64,000 nt of DNA, from contig OY288107.1 of assembly GCA_958431225.1 (NCBI GenBank), positions 496,001-560,000 on the forward strand. The letters are read 5' to 3'. The notes beneath the pieces were generated by a model. The model saw only the letters and a program-made list of their open reading frames with translations. It did not search any database and was not told the origin of the DNA. Position numbers and translations under genes: made by a program. Each line of letters begins with the position of its first letter. The first letter of the stretch is position 1. Shown one piece after another: positions 20,426 through 28,105 of this stretch. The DNA comes from an uncultured Alphaproteobacteria bacterium (lineage in GTDB: Bacteria; Pseudomonadota; Alphaproteobacteria; Puniceispirillales; UBA1172).

Positions 20426-22546
20426 ATGACTGGATTAACCTCCCTGCCACTAGAAAAATTGCCCCTTGTCTCGCTTGATTTGGAAACGACAGGCTTGCAG
20501 ACCAAAAGCGACCGCGTGGTGCAGATTGGGCTTTATGACCCGCTTGACAAAAGCGATGCCATTGACCAGATGATCAATCCCGGCGTAAAAATCCCCGAAA
20601 AAAGCACGTCTATTCATGGCATCAGCACCGATATGGTGGCGGATGCGCCGCATTTTCCGCAAGTCCTGCCGCAACTGCGCGATGCTGTTAATGCGCGCGT
20701 CATTATCGGCTATAATATCGGCTTTGACCTTGCCATTCTGCTTGCCGAAGCCGCACGGCATGGCTTGGAATGGGAAAGCCCTCCGGCGATTTGCGTACGG
20801 CAGATGGCGAGCGTGGCGTTGGGGCGTGATGCGATGTTGGTGATGGGAACGCTTGAAGCCCTTGCCGAATATCTAGGCGTTGCCACCGCCAAACGCCATA
20901 CGGCTATTGGTGATGCGCGGATGACTAGCGATTTGTTTTTCGCACTCCTGCCGTCCGTGCAGGAAAAAGGCATCCACCGCTTTGGCGATTTGCTCAAAGT
21001 CACCTCCGCCCTTGACGGACAACGCATGGCGGCGGCAAATGCGGGATGGGTGGATGTGTCGGCACTGCCCGATGCGCCATCTATATCGCATGCGCTCAAA
21101 CGCATTGACCCGTTTCCTTATAGCCACCGCATCAATGCCATGATGGTGCCGGAGCCTTTAATTATGCCCCCTGATGCCAAAGTGCTTGAAGCCGCCGCTA
21201 TGATGAAACAGCAAAAGCGCGAATGTGTTTTTGTCGGCACCAGCCCTGATGATGTGGTCGGCATTGTTTCCGAACGCGACATCGTGCATTGCATGGCACA
21301 GCCGATGGAAGAAGTCAGCCGCGCCCGCGAAATGCAGCTGGGTGCGATTATGGCATCGCCCATCATTAGCGTCCATGACCATGATTATATGCATGTTGCG
21401 CTTGGGCGCATGCATAAGCATGATATTCGGCATCTTGCGGTCATCAGTGGCGACGGGCGGTTGCTTGGCTATGTTTCGGGGCGGGAACTCAATCGCTTGC
21501 GCTTGACCGAAGCGATGGTGATTGGCGATGAAATTGCCGCTGCCGATGATGCTAGCCAAATTGCTACCGCCATTAAAGGCTTGCCGCAACTCGCCGCGTC
21601 GCTGATGGATGAGGCGATGAAGGCTTATGATATTGCTTCGGTGATTAGCGGGCAGTATCGGGCGGCACTCGCCCGCGCCGCGATTTTGGCAGAATCTAAA
21701 ATGCGCGGGAAGCCGCCGACAGAATATTGCCTGCTCATTCTCGGGTCAGGCGGGCGTGAGGAAAGCCTGCTCGCCCCGGACCAAGACCACGCTATCATCT
21801 ATGCCGCCCCGCCATCGAGCACCGATGCCGAAAAAACGCAAAAATATTTTGAAACTTTGGGACAGCATATTGCCGATATTCTTGACACGGCGGGGGTGCC
21901 TTATTGTGATGGCGGGGTCATGTCTAATAGTGCCAAATGGTGTAAATCTTTGGACGAGTGGAAAAAAACCATCACGAATTGGATTGAACGTGCCAAAGGT
22001 GAGGATGTGCTTTATGTGGATATTTTCTTTGATTATGCTTCCGTGCATGCTTCTGTGCATGGGGCGGATAGATTGGCGGAACAACTGCAAACCCACATCA
22101 ATAAAACATTAAAAGGGCAGACGGGGTTTTTGAAAATGCTGGCGGGGAATATCCATTCGTATAATGCTGGCAGTAGTTTTTGGGGCGGATTCAATACGGA
22201 AAATGGGCGGTTTAATATCAAACGCTATTTGCTTTTGCCGTTGGTGGAAACTTTGCGCATCCTTGCGGCTTCAAGGGGGGTTAGCGCGCGCAATAGCACC
22301 GAACGCGCCCAACAACTCATGGCAACCGACACCATCCCGCCCGAAATCATCCCCCTTGCCGAAGATTTGCAATTTTCTTTGCGCTTAGTGTTGCGCCAAC
22401 AGATTGCCGACATCAATGAAGGCTTACCGCCAACCACGCAAGTGGAATTGACGCGCCTGACCCCCAATGAGAAACGCACATTGAAATCGGTGCAGAATCG
22501 CGTCAAACAGCTTGACCAATTCCTCACGGATTGTTTGTTCGGCTAG
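20426..22546 (+). CDS. 3'-5' exonuclease / CBS pair / DUF294 nucleotidyltransferase fusion
   Basis: 706 residues with three parts. Residues ~10-185 are a DnaQ-like DEDD exonuclease: SLDLETTG, IGYNIGFDLAI and HTAIGDARMTS carry the acidic residues and His. Residues ~235-370 are a CBS pair, with EAAAMMKQQKREC, GIVSERDIVHCMA and HDIRHLAVIS. Residues ~375-706 are a GlnD-like nucleotidyltransferase (DUF294) with GSGGREESLLAPDQDHAIIY, plus its C-terminal helical domain. Function is not established; the parts suggest a nucleotide-sensing (CBS) enzyme that trims nucleic acid or transfers a nucleotide to a target. The start is after GAAAG and 16 bases past the preceding stop. The stop lies 2 bases from the 3' end of convergent tRNA-Trp. 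Confidence 0.8.
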   Translation: MTGLTSLPLEKLPLVSLDLETTGLQTKSDRVVQIGLYDPLDKSDAIDQMINPGVKIPEKSTSIHGISTDMVADAPHFPQVLPQLRDAVNARVIIGYNIGFDLAILLAEAARHGLEWESPPAICVRQMASVALGRDAMLVMGTLEALAEYLGVATAKRHTAIGDARMTSDLFFALLPSVQEKGIHRFGDLLKVTSALDGQRMAAANAGWVDVSALPDAPSISHALKRIDPFPYSHRINAMMVPEPLIMPPDAKVLEAAAMMKQQKRECVFVGTSPDDVVGIVSERDIVHCMAQPMEEVSRAREMQLGAIMASPIISVHDHDYMHVALGRMHKHDIRHLAVISGDGRLLGYVSGRELNRLRLTEAMVIGDEIAAADDASQIATAIKGLPQLAASLMDEAMKAYDIASVISGQYRAALARAAILAESKMRGKPPTEYCLLILGSGGREESLLAPDQDHAIIYAAPPSSTDAEKTQKYFETLGQHIADILDTAGVPYCDGGVMSNSAKWCKSLDEWKKTITNWIERAKGEDVLYVDIFFDYASVHASVHGADRLAEQLQTHINKTLKGQTGFLKMLAGNIHSYNAGSSFWGGFNTENGRFNIKRYLLLPLVETLRILAASRGVSARNSTERAQQLMATDTIPPEIIPLAEDLQFSLRLVLRQQIADINEGLPPTTQVELTRLTPNEKRTLKSVQNRVKQLDQFLTDCLFG

Positions 22547-22548
22547 GG

Positions 22549-22624
22549 TGGCAGGAGCGAAGGGACTCGAACCCCCAACCCCCGGTTTTGGAGACCGGTG
22601 CTCTACCAATTGAGCTACACTCCT
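22549..22624 (-). tRNA. tRNA-Trp (CCA anticodon)
   Basis: 76-base cloverleaf on the minus strand. The acceptor AGGAGTG pairs with CGCTCCT, and the anticodon stem CCGGT/ACCGG encloses the loop CTCCAAA. The T arm includes GTTCGAGTC, with discriminator G and an encoded CCA. It lies 6 bases downstream of tuf2, the usual tuf-tRNA-Trp linkage. Confidence 0.96.
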
Positions 22625-22630
22625 ATAAGC

Positions 22631-23821
22631 CTACTCCACAATCCCAGACACAACACCTGCGCCCACGGTGCGCCCGCCTTCACGTATGGCAAAGCGCAAA
22701 CCTTCTTCCATGGCTATCGGTGTAATCAGGGTTGCAACCATGGCGATATTATCACCGGGCATGACCATCTCCGTGCCTTCGGGTAATTCAATAGACCCGG
22801 TCACATCGGTGGTGCGGAAGTAAAATTGTGGGCGATAATTGCTGAAGAACGGCGTATGGCGTCCGCCTTCCTCTTTGGTGAGGATATAGGCTTCTGCTTT
22901 GAATTTCTTGAACGGCTTAATGCTGCCCGGTGCGGCGAGAACCTGACCGCGTTCCACTTCTTCACGCTTGGTGCCACGCAATAGCACCCCGACATTATCC
23001 CCCGCCTCGCCTTGGTCGAGCAATTTGCGGAACATCTCAACGCCCGTGCAGGTGGTTTTTGTCGTATCGCGGATGCCGAGGATTTCAATTTCCTCACCGA
23101 CTTTAACGACGCCACGTTCAATCCGCCCGGTCACCACAGTGCCACGACCTGAGATGGAAAACACATCTTCAATCGGCATCAAGAAAGGTTGGTCTTTGGG
23201 GCGTTCGGGTTGCGGGATATATTCATCCACGGATTTCATCAGCTCAATGATGGCGTTTTTGCCAATTTCATCATCGCGTCCTTCCAATGCCGCCAGAGCC
23301 GAGCCTTTGATAATCGGAATATCATCCCCGGGGAAATCATACGACGACAGCAACTCACGGATTTCCAATTCAACCAATTCTAGCAATTCGGCATCATCAA
23401 CCTGATCGACTTTATTCATAAAGACGACCAATGCCGGCACACCAACCTGACGCGCCAACAAAATATGCTCGCGGGTTTGCGGCATCGGTCCATCCGCCGC
23501 GCTCACCACCAAAACACCGCCATCCATTTGTGCGGCACCGGTAATCATGTTTTTCACATAATCGGCGTGACCCGGGCAATCCACGTGGGCGTAGTGGCGG
23601 TTTTCGGTGGAATATTCCACATGCGCGGTGGAAATGGTAATGCCACGCGCGCGTTCTTCGGGGGCGCCGTCAATTTTGTCATAGGCTTGGAAATCGGCGC
23701 GCCCTGCCTCAGCCATCACTTTCGTAATCGCCGCGGTTAGCGTGGTTTTTCCATGATCCACATGTCCTATCGTGCCGATATTCACATGGGGTTTGGAACG
23801 GTCAAATTTTTCTTTTGTCAT
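22631..23821 (-). CDS. tuf: Elongation factor Tu (copy 2)
   Basis: 396 residues; I see no amino-acid difference from the copy at 2449-3639. The GTPase motifs [13 protein letters not shown] and NKVD and all three domains are intact. The DNA differs at scattered synonymous sites (nine differences in the last ~150 bases alone), so the two genes are not recent exact copies. It is framed by tRNA-Tyr upstream and tRNA-Trp downstream, with a near-consensus promoter before tRNA-Tyr, so the three probably form one transcript processed to release the tRNAs. Confidence 0.98.
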   Translation of the reverse strand: MTKEKFDRSKPHVNIGTIGHVDHGKTTLTAAITKVMAEAGRADFQAYDKIDGAPEERARGITISTAHVEYSTENRHYAHVDCPGHADYVKNMITGAAQMDGGVLVVSAADGPMPQTREHILLARQVGVPALVVFMNKVDQVDDAELLELVELEIRELLSSYDFPGDDIPIIKGSALAALEGRDDEIGKNAIIELMKSVDEYIPQPERPKDQPFLMPIEDVFSISGRGTVVTGRIERGVVKVGEEIEILGIRDTTKTTCTGVEMFRKLLDQGEAGDNVGVLLRGTKREEVERGQVLAAPGSIKPFKKFKAEAYILTKEEGGRHTPFFSNYRPQFYFRTTDVTGSIELPEGTEMVMPGDNIAMVATLITPIAMEEGLRFAIREGGRTVGAGVVSGIVE

Positions 23822-23845
23822 TGTCTGCTCTCCTGATGCTTCTCG

Positions 23846-23930
23846 TGGTGGTGGGGGTAGGATTCGAACCTACGTACGCTACGCGGGCAGATTTACAGTC
23901 TGCTGCCTTTAACCACTCGGCCACCCCACC
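23846..23930 (-). tRNA. tRNA-Tyr (GTA anticodon)
   Basis: 85 bases on the minus strand with a long variable arm (class II). GGTGGGG pairs with CCCCACC, and the anticodon stem GCAGA/TCTGC (minus-strand order) carries the loop CTGTAAA. Discriminator A and CCA are encoded. It sits 24 bases upstream of tuf2. Confidence 0.95.
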
Positions 23931-23960
23931 AAAATAAATGCTGGTCTTTCGTCATAAAGC

Positions 23961-23989
23961 CGAATAGAAAAACCCAAGGCTCTTGTCAA
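23961..23989 (-). promoter_or_regulatory. Promoter of the tRNA-Tyr/tuf2/tRNA-Trp unit
   Basis: Minus-strand TTGACA (consensus, 23984-23989), 17-base spacer, TATTCG (23961-23966). The predicted start is near 23954, about 24 bases before tRNA-Tyr. The consensus -35 fits a strongly expressed unit. Confidence 0.7.
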
Positions 23990-24007
23990 GATGAAAGTTA
24001 GAAAATC

Positions 24008-24781
24008 ATGCGGAAACCCATGCGGAAACAGGGCGGTGCATCTCATAGTGAGCAGGTGTTGATTTATGGGCGGCATGCGGTGTTGGCGGCGTTGCAGAAC
24101 CGCGGGCGCCGCATCCATAGCCTCAATGCGACCGATGAAGCAATGAAATGGCTAGACGCGCATAGCACATTATGCGCCCAGCATAATATCACGCCAAAAA
24201 GCACCCCGCGCACACAATTAGAAGAATCGCTCCCCCCCCAAGATAAGCATATCCATCAGGGACTCGTCATGCGCGCGGCGCGCCTTGATGCGCCTAATTT
24301 GGATGATTGGCTCGCGCAAAATGCGTCCGCGCCTGCCACATTGCTGATGCTTGACCAGATTACCGATGCGCGCAATATCGGGGCGATGATGCGCTCGGCT
24401 TGGGCGTTCGGGGTTGGTGCTTTAATTGCAACCGACCGCCACACACCGCAGGAAACCGGCACCATGTTGCGCGCGGCATCGGGGGCGGCGGAACATCTGC
24501 CGTTAATCCGCGTGGTCAATCTTGCGCGTGCCATCACGCAGTTGCAACAGCACGGATTTTTGGTGGCAGGGCTAGATGCGGCGGGGGAATATGACATTAC
24601 CAGCCTCGGGGAAGAGCAGCACCGCGCCATCGTGCTAGGGGCGGAGGGCAAAGGTTTGCGCCGTCTCACCCGCGAGAAGATTGACCGCCTCGTGCATATT
24701 CCCATGCAAGCGGGGGTAGAATCGCTCAACGTATCCACCGCCGCCGCCATCGCGCTCTATGCCAATTATCGGGGCAGGTAG
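24008..24781 (+). CDS. rlmB: 23S rRNA (guanosine-2'-O-)-methyltransferase, TrmH/SpoU family
   Basis: 257 residues. The N-terminal SpoU substrate-binding domain (~15-85, LIYGRHAVLAALQNRGR) is followed by the knotted SPOUT domain: motif 1 DARNIGAMMRSAWAFGVGALI, motif 2 IVLGAEGKGLRRLTRE and motif 3 SLNVSTAAAIALYANY. These fit RlmB, which methylates the ribose of a guanosine in 23S rRNA using SAM; a tRNA-directed relative cannot be excluded. A second in-frame ATG four codons later (24020) is an equally good start. Neither has a Shine-Dalgarno sequence. Confidence 0.88.
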   Translation: MRKPMRKQGGASHSEQVLIYGRHAVLAALQNRGRRIHSLNATDEAMKWLDAHSTLCAQHNITPKSTPRTQLEESLPPQDKHIHQGLVMRAARLDAPNLDDWLAQNASAPATLLMLDQITDARNIGAMMRSAWAFGVGALIATDRHTPQETGTMLRAASGAAEHLPLIRVVNLARAITQLQQHGFLVAGLDAAGEYDITSLGEEQHRAIVLGAEGKGLRRLTREKIDRLVHIPMQAGVESLNVSTAAAIALYANYRGR

Positions 24782-24831
24782 ATTTTCACTTGCTTTATGC
24801 TAGCGATTGCTGGTAAAGAAACAGCGATTAT

Positions 24832-24907
24832 GCTGGCGTGGCTCAATTGGTAGAGCACCCGATTTGTAATCGGGCGGTTGGGAGTTCGAGTCTCTCCGCC
24901 AGCACCA
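24832..24907 (+). tRNA. tRNA-Thr (TGT anticodon)
   Basis: 76-base cloverleaf. The acceptor GCTGGCG pairs with CGCCAGC, and the anticodon stem CCCGA/TCGGG holds the loop TTTGTAA. The T arm has GTTCGAGTC; discriminator A and CCA are encoded. It lies between rlmB and the NUDIX gene. Confidence 0.95.
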
Positions 24908-24936
24908 TATTTTCTTAGTAGGTAGTGGAGGCGGTC

Positions 24937-25407
24937 ATGCAACATAAAATCGGGGCGATTCCTTTTGCCGTTAGAGATGGGCGTATCGCGCTCCTCTTTG
25001 TCACCTCTAAACGCAAAGGGCGGTGGATTTTTCCTAAAGGCAACCGCAAGAAAAACGAAAGCGACAACAAAGCCAGCCGCCGTGAAGCCTTTGAAGAAGC
25101 CGGGGTCAAGGGGCGGGTCTTTGCCGATTTCCCCATCACCACCGTCATCGGCAAAGCCTCAAAACCCGCGAGCCAAAAAGCCGCCGTCACCTATTACCCG
25201 CTTTTGGTCAGCACACAATACGACAAATTCCCCGAAGCCAAAAAACGCGAACGCCATTGGATTCTACTGGAAAACGCCGAAAACATTACCGCGCATGAGG
25301 ACTACCTCAATCTAATCAGGCAAATCCGCGCCCTTACCCCATGGCTCCTAAAAACCGTAGCAGATAAAAAATCCCTGCCGCTAGGAAGGCCGAAGCGGGG
25401 ACGGTGA
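24937..25407 (+). CDS. NUDIX hydrolase
   Basis: 156 residues. The Nudix box is complete: G, five residues, E, then seven residues to REAFEEAGV (about residues 36-58), which binds Mg and cleaves a nucleoside diphosphate linked to another moiety. RWIFPKGN just before the box resembles diadenosine/diphosphoinositol polyphosphate-type hydrolases, but the substrate is unknown. The ATG at 24937 has GGAGG at 24927-24931; an in-frame GTG four codons earlier is part of that site. The last 74 bases overlap, tail to tail, the 3' end of the phosphate transporter gene. Confidence 0.85.
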   Translation: MQHKIGAIPFAVRDGRIALLFVTSKRKGRWIFPKGNRKKNESDNKASRREAFEEAGVKGRVFADFPITTVIGKASKPASQKAAVTYYPLLVSTQYDKFPEAKKRERHWILLENAENITAHEDYLNLIRQIRALTPWLLKTVADKKSLPLGRPKRGR

Positions 25408-26830
25408 TAATCCACGCCGCACCGATGGAATAAACGAATTGCCGCCGCACCAAACGCCGCTTCATCCGCGCCGAGACATTATCAAAAGCCTCATCAGAAG
25501 TCGCGTTCAAAACATGCCCGGGCTTTAACTGCCCTTTTTTGGGATGTTCCAGCCATTCGCGCAAAAACCCGACACCAAAAATCGCCCCGATGGCAATATG
25601 CGTGGAACTCACCGGCAAGCCTAACGTGGTAGCAATCAGCACCGTAATCGCCGAAGCCAAAGCCACCGTGTAAGCCCTTGGTGCATTAAGGCGCGTGATT
25701 TTCTGCCCCACTGTGTGAATCAGTTTCGGCCCGAACAGCAACAAGCCTAGCGCGATGCCGCTTGCGCCAATCATCATCACCCATAACGGAATCGCCGCTT
25801 TGGCTTGGACGCTGGTATTGGTGAAGGTGGAGACAATCGCCGCCAGCGGGCCCACCGCATTCGCCACATCATTCGCCCCATGCGCGAAACACAGCAACAT
25901 CACCCCCATAATCAACGGCAGATGGAACAGCGTGTAAATTTCTTTTTTCTTGTTGCCAATCTGGTCGGCTTTTTTAGCGATATACGAAATTGACCCCAGC
26001 CACGTTATCGCCATCATCCCTAGCGAGGCGATAATAATCGTCATCGTATCGGGCTTCCAGATTTTTTTAAGCCCCTTCATCGCCATATATGCGGTGAACG
26101 CCCCCCCCATCAAGCCGATGAGTATAGGCACCCATGTGCGCGCCGCCTGATTGCGGTCCTCTTGGTTGAGGATGCGCCATTTGATGATAAACAGCAACGC
26201 CGCCGCAACGATGCCGCCAAATACCGGCGAGATCACCCAACTCGCGGCGATTTTGGACATGGTTACCCAATTCACTATGCCGAAGCCGGCGGCGGCAATC
26301 CCGCCCCCCATGACCCCGCCAACGATGGAATGTGTCGTAGAAACCGGCGCGTTCAAATAGGTCGCTAGGTTAATCCACAACGCCGCCGCCAATAACGCGC
26401 TCAACATCAAATAGCGAAACACCGCAATATCCACGCCGTCTTCGGTGGAAATGATGCCTTTTGCCACGGTCTTGACAACATCGCCCCCCGCCAGCAATGC
26501 CCCCATGCTTTCAAAAATCGCGGCAATGATAACCGCGGCAACCACCGTCAGCACCTTACCCCCCACGGCAGGTCCCATATTATTGGCAACATCATTCGCC
26601 CCGATATTGAGCGCCATATAACCGCCAATGGCAGAAGCCGCGATAACAATGAAAATATCTTCGGGTGCCACGTGCAGGTTGATATTACCAAAGAACCCCG
26701 CCAGAATTAAAAAGAAAAACGCCAAAGCAATCGGCACCGTTTTACCGCGCGCGCGCTGAACGACGCTATAAGTATAAGTGAAACGGCTTAAATCATTGAC
26801 ATAGCGTTTGGATGGATTTTTGTCAGCCAT
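25334..26830 (-). CDS. Inorganic phosphate transporter, PiT (PHO-4) family
   Basis: 498 residues, polytopic membrane protein. The two inverted family signatures are present: GANDVANNMGPAVGGK near residue 77 and GANDVANAVGPLAAI near residue 320. The paired PVSSTH-type motifs are also present (NAPVSTTHSIVGGVMGG and GLPVSSTHIAIGAIFGVG). These carriers import phosphate with H+ or Na+; some homologues move sulfate. A cytoplasmic N-terminal stretch (KNPSKRYVNDLSRFTY) precedes the first membrane segment. Of two adjacent ATGs the second has better spacing from GGAGGG. Its 3' end overlaps the NUDIX gene. Confidence 0.9.
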   Translation of the reverse strand: MADKNPSKRYVNDLSRFTYTYSVVQRARGKTVPIALAFFFLILAGFFGNINLHVAPEDIFIVIAASAIGGYMALNIGANDVANNMGPAVGGKVLTVVAAVIIAAIFESMGALLAGGDVVKTVAKGIISTEDGVDIAVFRYLMLSALLAAALWINLATYLNAPVSTTHSIVGGVMGGGIAAAGFGIVNWVTMSKIAASWVISPVFGGIVAAALLFIIKWRILNQEDRNQAARTWVPILIGLMGGAFTAYMAMKGLKKIWKPDTMTIIIASLGMMAITWLGSISYIAKKADQIGNKKKEIYTLFHLPLIMGVMLLCFAHGANDVANAVGPLAAIVSTFTNTSVQAKAAIPLWVMMIGASGIALGLLLFGPKLIHTVGQKITRLNAPRAYTVALASAITVLIATTLGLPVSSTHIAIGAIFGVGFLREWLEHPKKGQLKPGHVLNATSDEAFDNVSARMKRRLVRRQFVYSIGAAWIITVPASAFLAAGIFYLLRFLGAMG

Positions 26831-26867
26831 CATAACCCTCCCTCAAGGTGAAATTAACTTGGGGCGA

Positions 26868-26896
26868 CTAATAGCACTAATTTTTTTAAATTTCAG
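26868..26896 (-). promoter_or_regulatory. Possible promoter of the phosphate transporter gene with A/T tracts upstream
   Basis: Minus-strand CTGAAA (26891-26896), 17-base spacer, TATTAG (26868-26873), with a start near 26861 and a ~30-nt leader. Just upstream is an uninterrupted A8T8 tract (about 26902-26917), a possible UP-type element or intrinsically bent DNA. Confidence 0.45.
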
Positions 26897-26977
26897 TCTT
26901 GAAAAAAAATTTTTTTTCCACTATTGTTAGTAGCCTTGTGCAACATAGCCACAAGATATAGGGCAAGGCACAGCGCA

Positions 26978-27032
26978 AGAATCAGGCCAGAATCAGGACC
27001 GAATCAGGCCAGAATCAAGACAAAATCAGGCG
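26978..27032. repeat. Five tandem 11-bp repeats carrying four GANTC sites
   Basis: Units 26978-26988, 26989-26999, 27000-27010, 27011-27021 and 27022-27032, consensus AGAATCAGGCC with one to three changes each. Units 1-4 contain GAATC, a GANTC site, at exactly 11-bp intervals. The array lies in the 266-base gap upstream of the phosphate transporter gene and downstream of the winged-helix gene. There are no spacers or palindromes of CRISPR type. Confidence 0.85.
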
Positions 27033-27096
27033 CAAAACACCCGCGCCCCCGCCAAAAATAGCGGGGGATGGGGATGAATAGATGGGAACGAAACGC

Positions 27097-27396
27097 TTAG
27101 CTAATGCGCTTAAATTTCGGCGAGTAAAGCCCCGAACGTGACGTGCCGGCTTTTTTGATGAGCTTTGCCTTAATCAGATTCTGAAAAGCCCGATAAAGCG
27201 ACGGCTGCGGCATAGATGCAAGCAACGCGTGATCGCGCAACTGGCTAAGATGAATAGGCTTGTCAGTCCCCTCCGATATCAATACCATAGCCGAGATGAC
27301 ATTCCGTTCAATCTCGCTAAGATCTGCGGTGCCCATATCAGCTTCCATCTGTGTAATCAGTTTCCGTAACTGGGCGTAATATTCAATACGTGACAT
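27097..27396 (-). CDS. Small winged-helix DNA-binding-like protein, unknown role
   Basis: 99 residues, not recognised as a named family. The N-terminal helix MSRIEYYAQLRKLITQMEAD is followed by LSEIERNVISAMVLISEG, then a helix-turn-helix-like stretch (HLSQLRDHALLASMPQPSLYRAFQNL) and a wing-like end KLIKKAGTSRSGLYSPKFKRI. This layout resembles MarR-type or replication-initiator winged helices, and the basic C-terminus supports DNA binding. AAGGAA precedes the ATG, and a good promoter lies at 27431-27459. The function is inferred from fold appearance only. Confidence 0.6.
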   Translation of the reverse strand: MSRIEYYAQLRKLITQMEADMGTADLSEIERNVISAMVLISEGTDKPIHLSQLRDHALLASMPQPSLYRAFQNLIKAKLIKKAGTSRSGLYSPKFKRIS

Positions 27397-27430
27397 AGTT
27401 TTTCCTTACTTGGTTAGTCTTGTAGTTATC

Positions 27431-27459
27431 CATATAGATAGAGTATTTCTAAATTTCAA
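27431..27459 (-). promoter_or_regulatory. Promoter of the winged-helix gene
   Basis: Minus-strand TTGAAA (27454-27459), 17-base spacer, TATATG (27431-27436). The predicted start is near 27424, about 28 bases before the ATG. Confidence 0.6.
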
Positions 27460-27543
27460 TAGCAAATATGACATTTTTATTCTTATTTTTACTATTACCT
27501 CGTAAAAATGAGCGTAAAGCTTGATGCCCCGCCCTTAATTTTT

Positions 27544-27571
27544 TTGTCATGGGTTGAATTTTTACTAGATT
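27544..27571 (+). promoter_or_regulatory. Candidate promoter of the cold-shock gene
   Basis: TTGTCA (27544-27549), 16-base spacer, TAGATT (27566-27571). A start near 27578 would give a leader of ~144 nt, in line with cspA-type mRNAs. Confidence 0.5.
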
Positions 27572-27722
27572 TTCTTTTTCATAAATGCAAATATGCGCAC
27601 ACTCTTTCGTGAATTCGTGCGGGGGAGGTGTCAACGCTTTGCTTCTCAATACGCAAAATTTGAAGAAGAATCTGAAGTTGTTTGACAATTTAACAACTTG
27701 CTTCAATTTAAGGAGAAAGCAA

Positions 27723-28019
27723 ATGCCAAACGGAATCGTCAAATGGTTCAACGGAACAAAAGGCTACGGATTCATTGAACCCGAGGACAAATCGCAAGAT
27801 GTCTTCGTTCATATTTCCGCCGTCAAAGAAGCTGGAATGCGGACGCTGATGGAAAATCAGCAAATCAGCTATGAAATTGAAACCGGCAAAAACGGCAAAA
27901 CCGCTGCCATCAATCTACGCGCGGCTGGCGCCGGCGATGCGCCTGATTCGGGCGATGCAGATGACGCGCCTGATGCGTCTGATGCGCCTGATGCGGATGA
28001 TGCGCCTGAAGAAGAATAA
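27723..28019 (+). CDS. Cold-shock domain protein with acidic repeat tail
   Basis: 98 residues. Residues 1-~66 are one cold-shock domain: GIVKWFNGTKGYGFIEPED contains RNP1 and VFVHIS is RNP2, so it should bind single-stranded RNA/DNA as an RNA chaperone. The last ~30 residues are an Asp/Ala/Pro tail of repeated DAPD/DADDAPD units ending EEE, with no basic residue. Most CspA proteins stop near 70 residues. Start chosen from AAGGAG 8 bases upstream and the family start MPNGIVKWFN. A strong terminator follows the gene. Confidence 0.92.
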   Translation: MPNGIVKWFNGTKGYGFIEPEDKSQDVFVHISAVKEAGMRTLMENQQISYEIETGKNGKTAAINLRAAGAGDAPDSGDADDAPDASDAPDADDAPEEE

Positions 28020-28042
28020 GCGGCGTGCTGAAACGAACGAAG

Positions 28043-28075
28043 GGCTGGTCATAGTTTTATGGCCAGCCTTTTTTT
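28043..28075 (+). terminator. Intrinsic terminator of the cold-shock gene
   Basis: Stem 28043-28053 with 28058-28068 (11 pairs, one G-T), a 4-base loop, then seven T (28069-28075). A textbook rho-independent terminator 24 bases after the stop codon. Confidence 0.9.
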
Positions 28076-28105
28076 ATGCCCCCTCTTTTTATGACCCCCT
28101 TTTTT

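Larger units (their letters stand above)
27397..27722. other. Divergent intergenic region between winged-helix and cold-shock genes
   Basis: 326 bases, AT-rich. It holds divergent promoters (27431-27459 minus, 27544-27571 plus) and a ~144-nt predicted 5' leader for the cold-shock gene. The leader has GTTGTT/AACAAC arms near 27677-27698 and ends in AAGGAG. Long leaders are usual for cold-shock mRNAs. One DnaA-box-like TTATCCATA occurs at 27427-27435, alone. Confidence 0.55.

Noticed and set aside
22631-23821. Second tuf copy as a pseudogene
   Set aside because: The frame is complete and the protein appears identical to the first copy; it also has its own strong promoter.
18816-23930. tRNA-associated integrative element carrying the two plus-strand genes
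   Set aside because: No integrase, no duplicated tRNA-Trp or tRNA-Tyr 3' end at the other junction, and composition like the surroundings.
26978-27032. CRISPR array
   Set aside because: The units are 11 bp, contiguous and without spacers; no cas genes are present.
27680-27716. CtrA site or consensus promoter directly before the cold-shock gene (TTGACA at ~27681, two TTAA)
   Set aside because: The TTAA elements are 14 bases apart rather than 7, and a TTGACA there would place the start inside the ribosome-binding site.
26834-27722. Chromosome origin, suggested by the A8T8 tract, GANTC cluster and one TTATCCATA
   Set aside because: Only a single DnaA-like box was found, and neither dnaA nor other typical origin neighbours are present.
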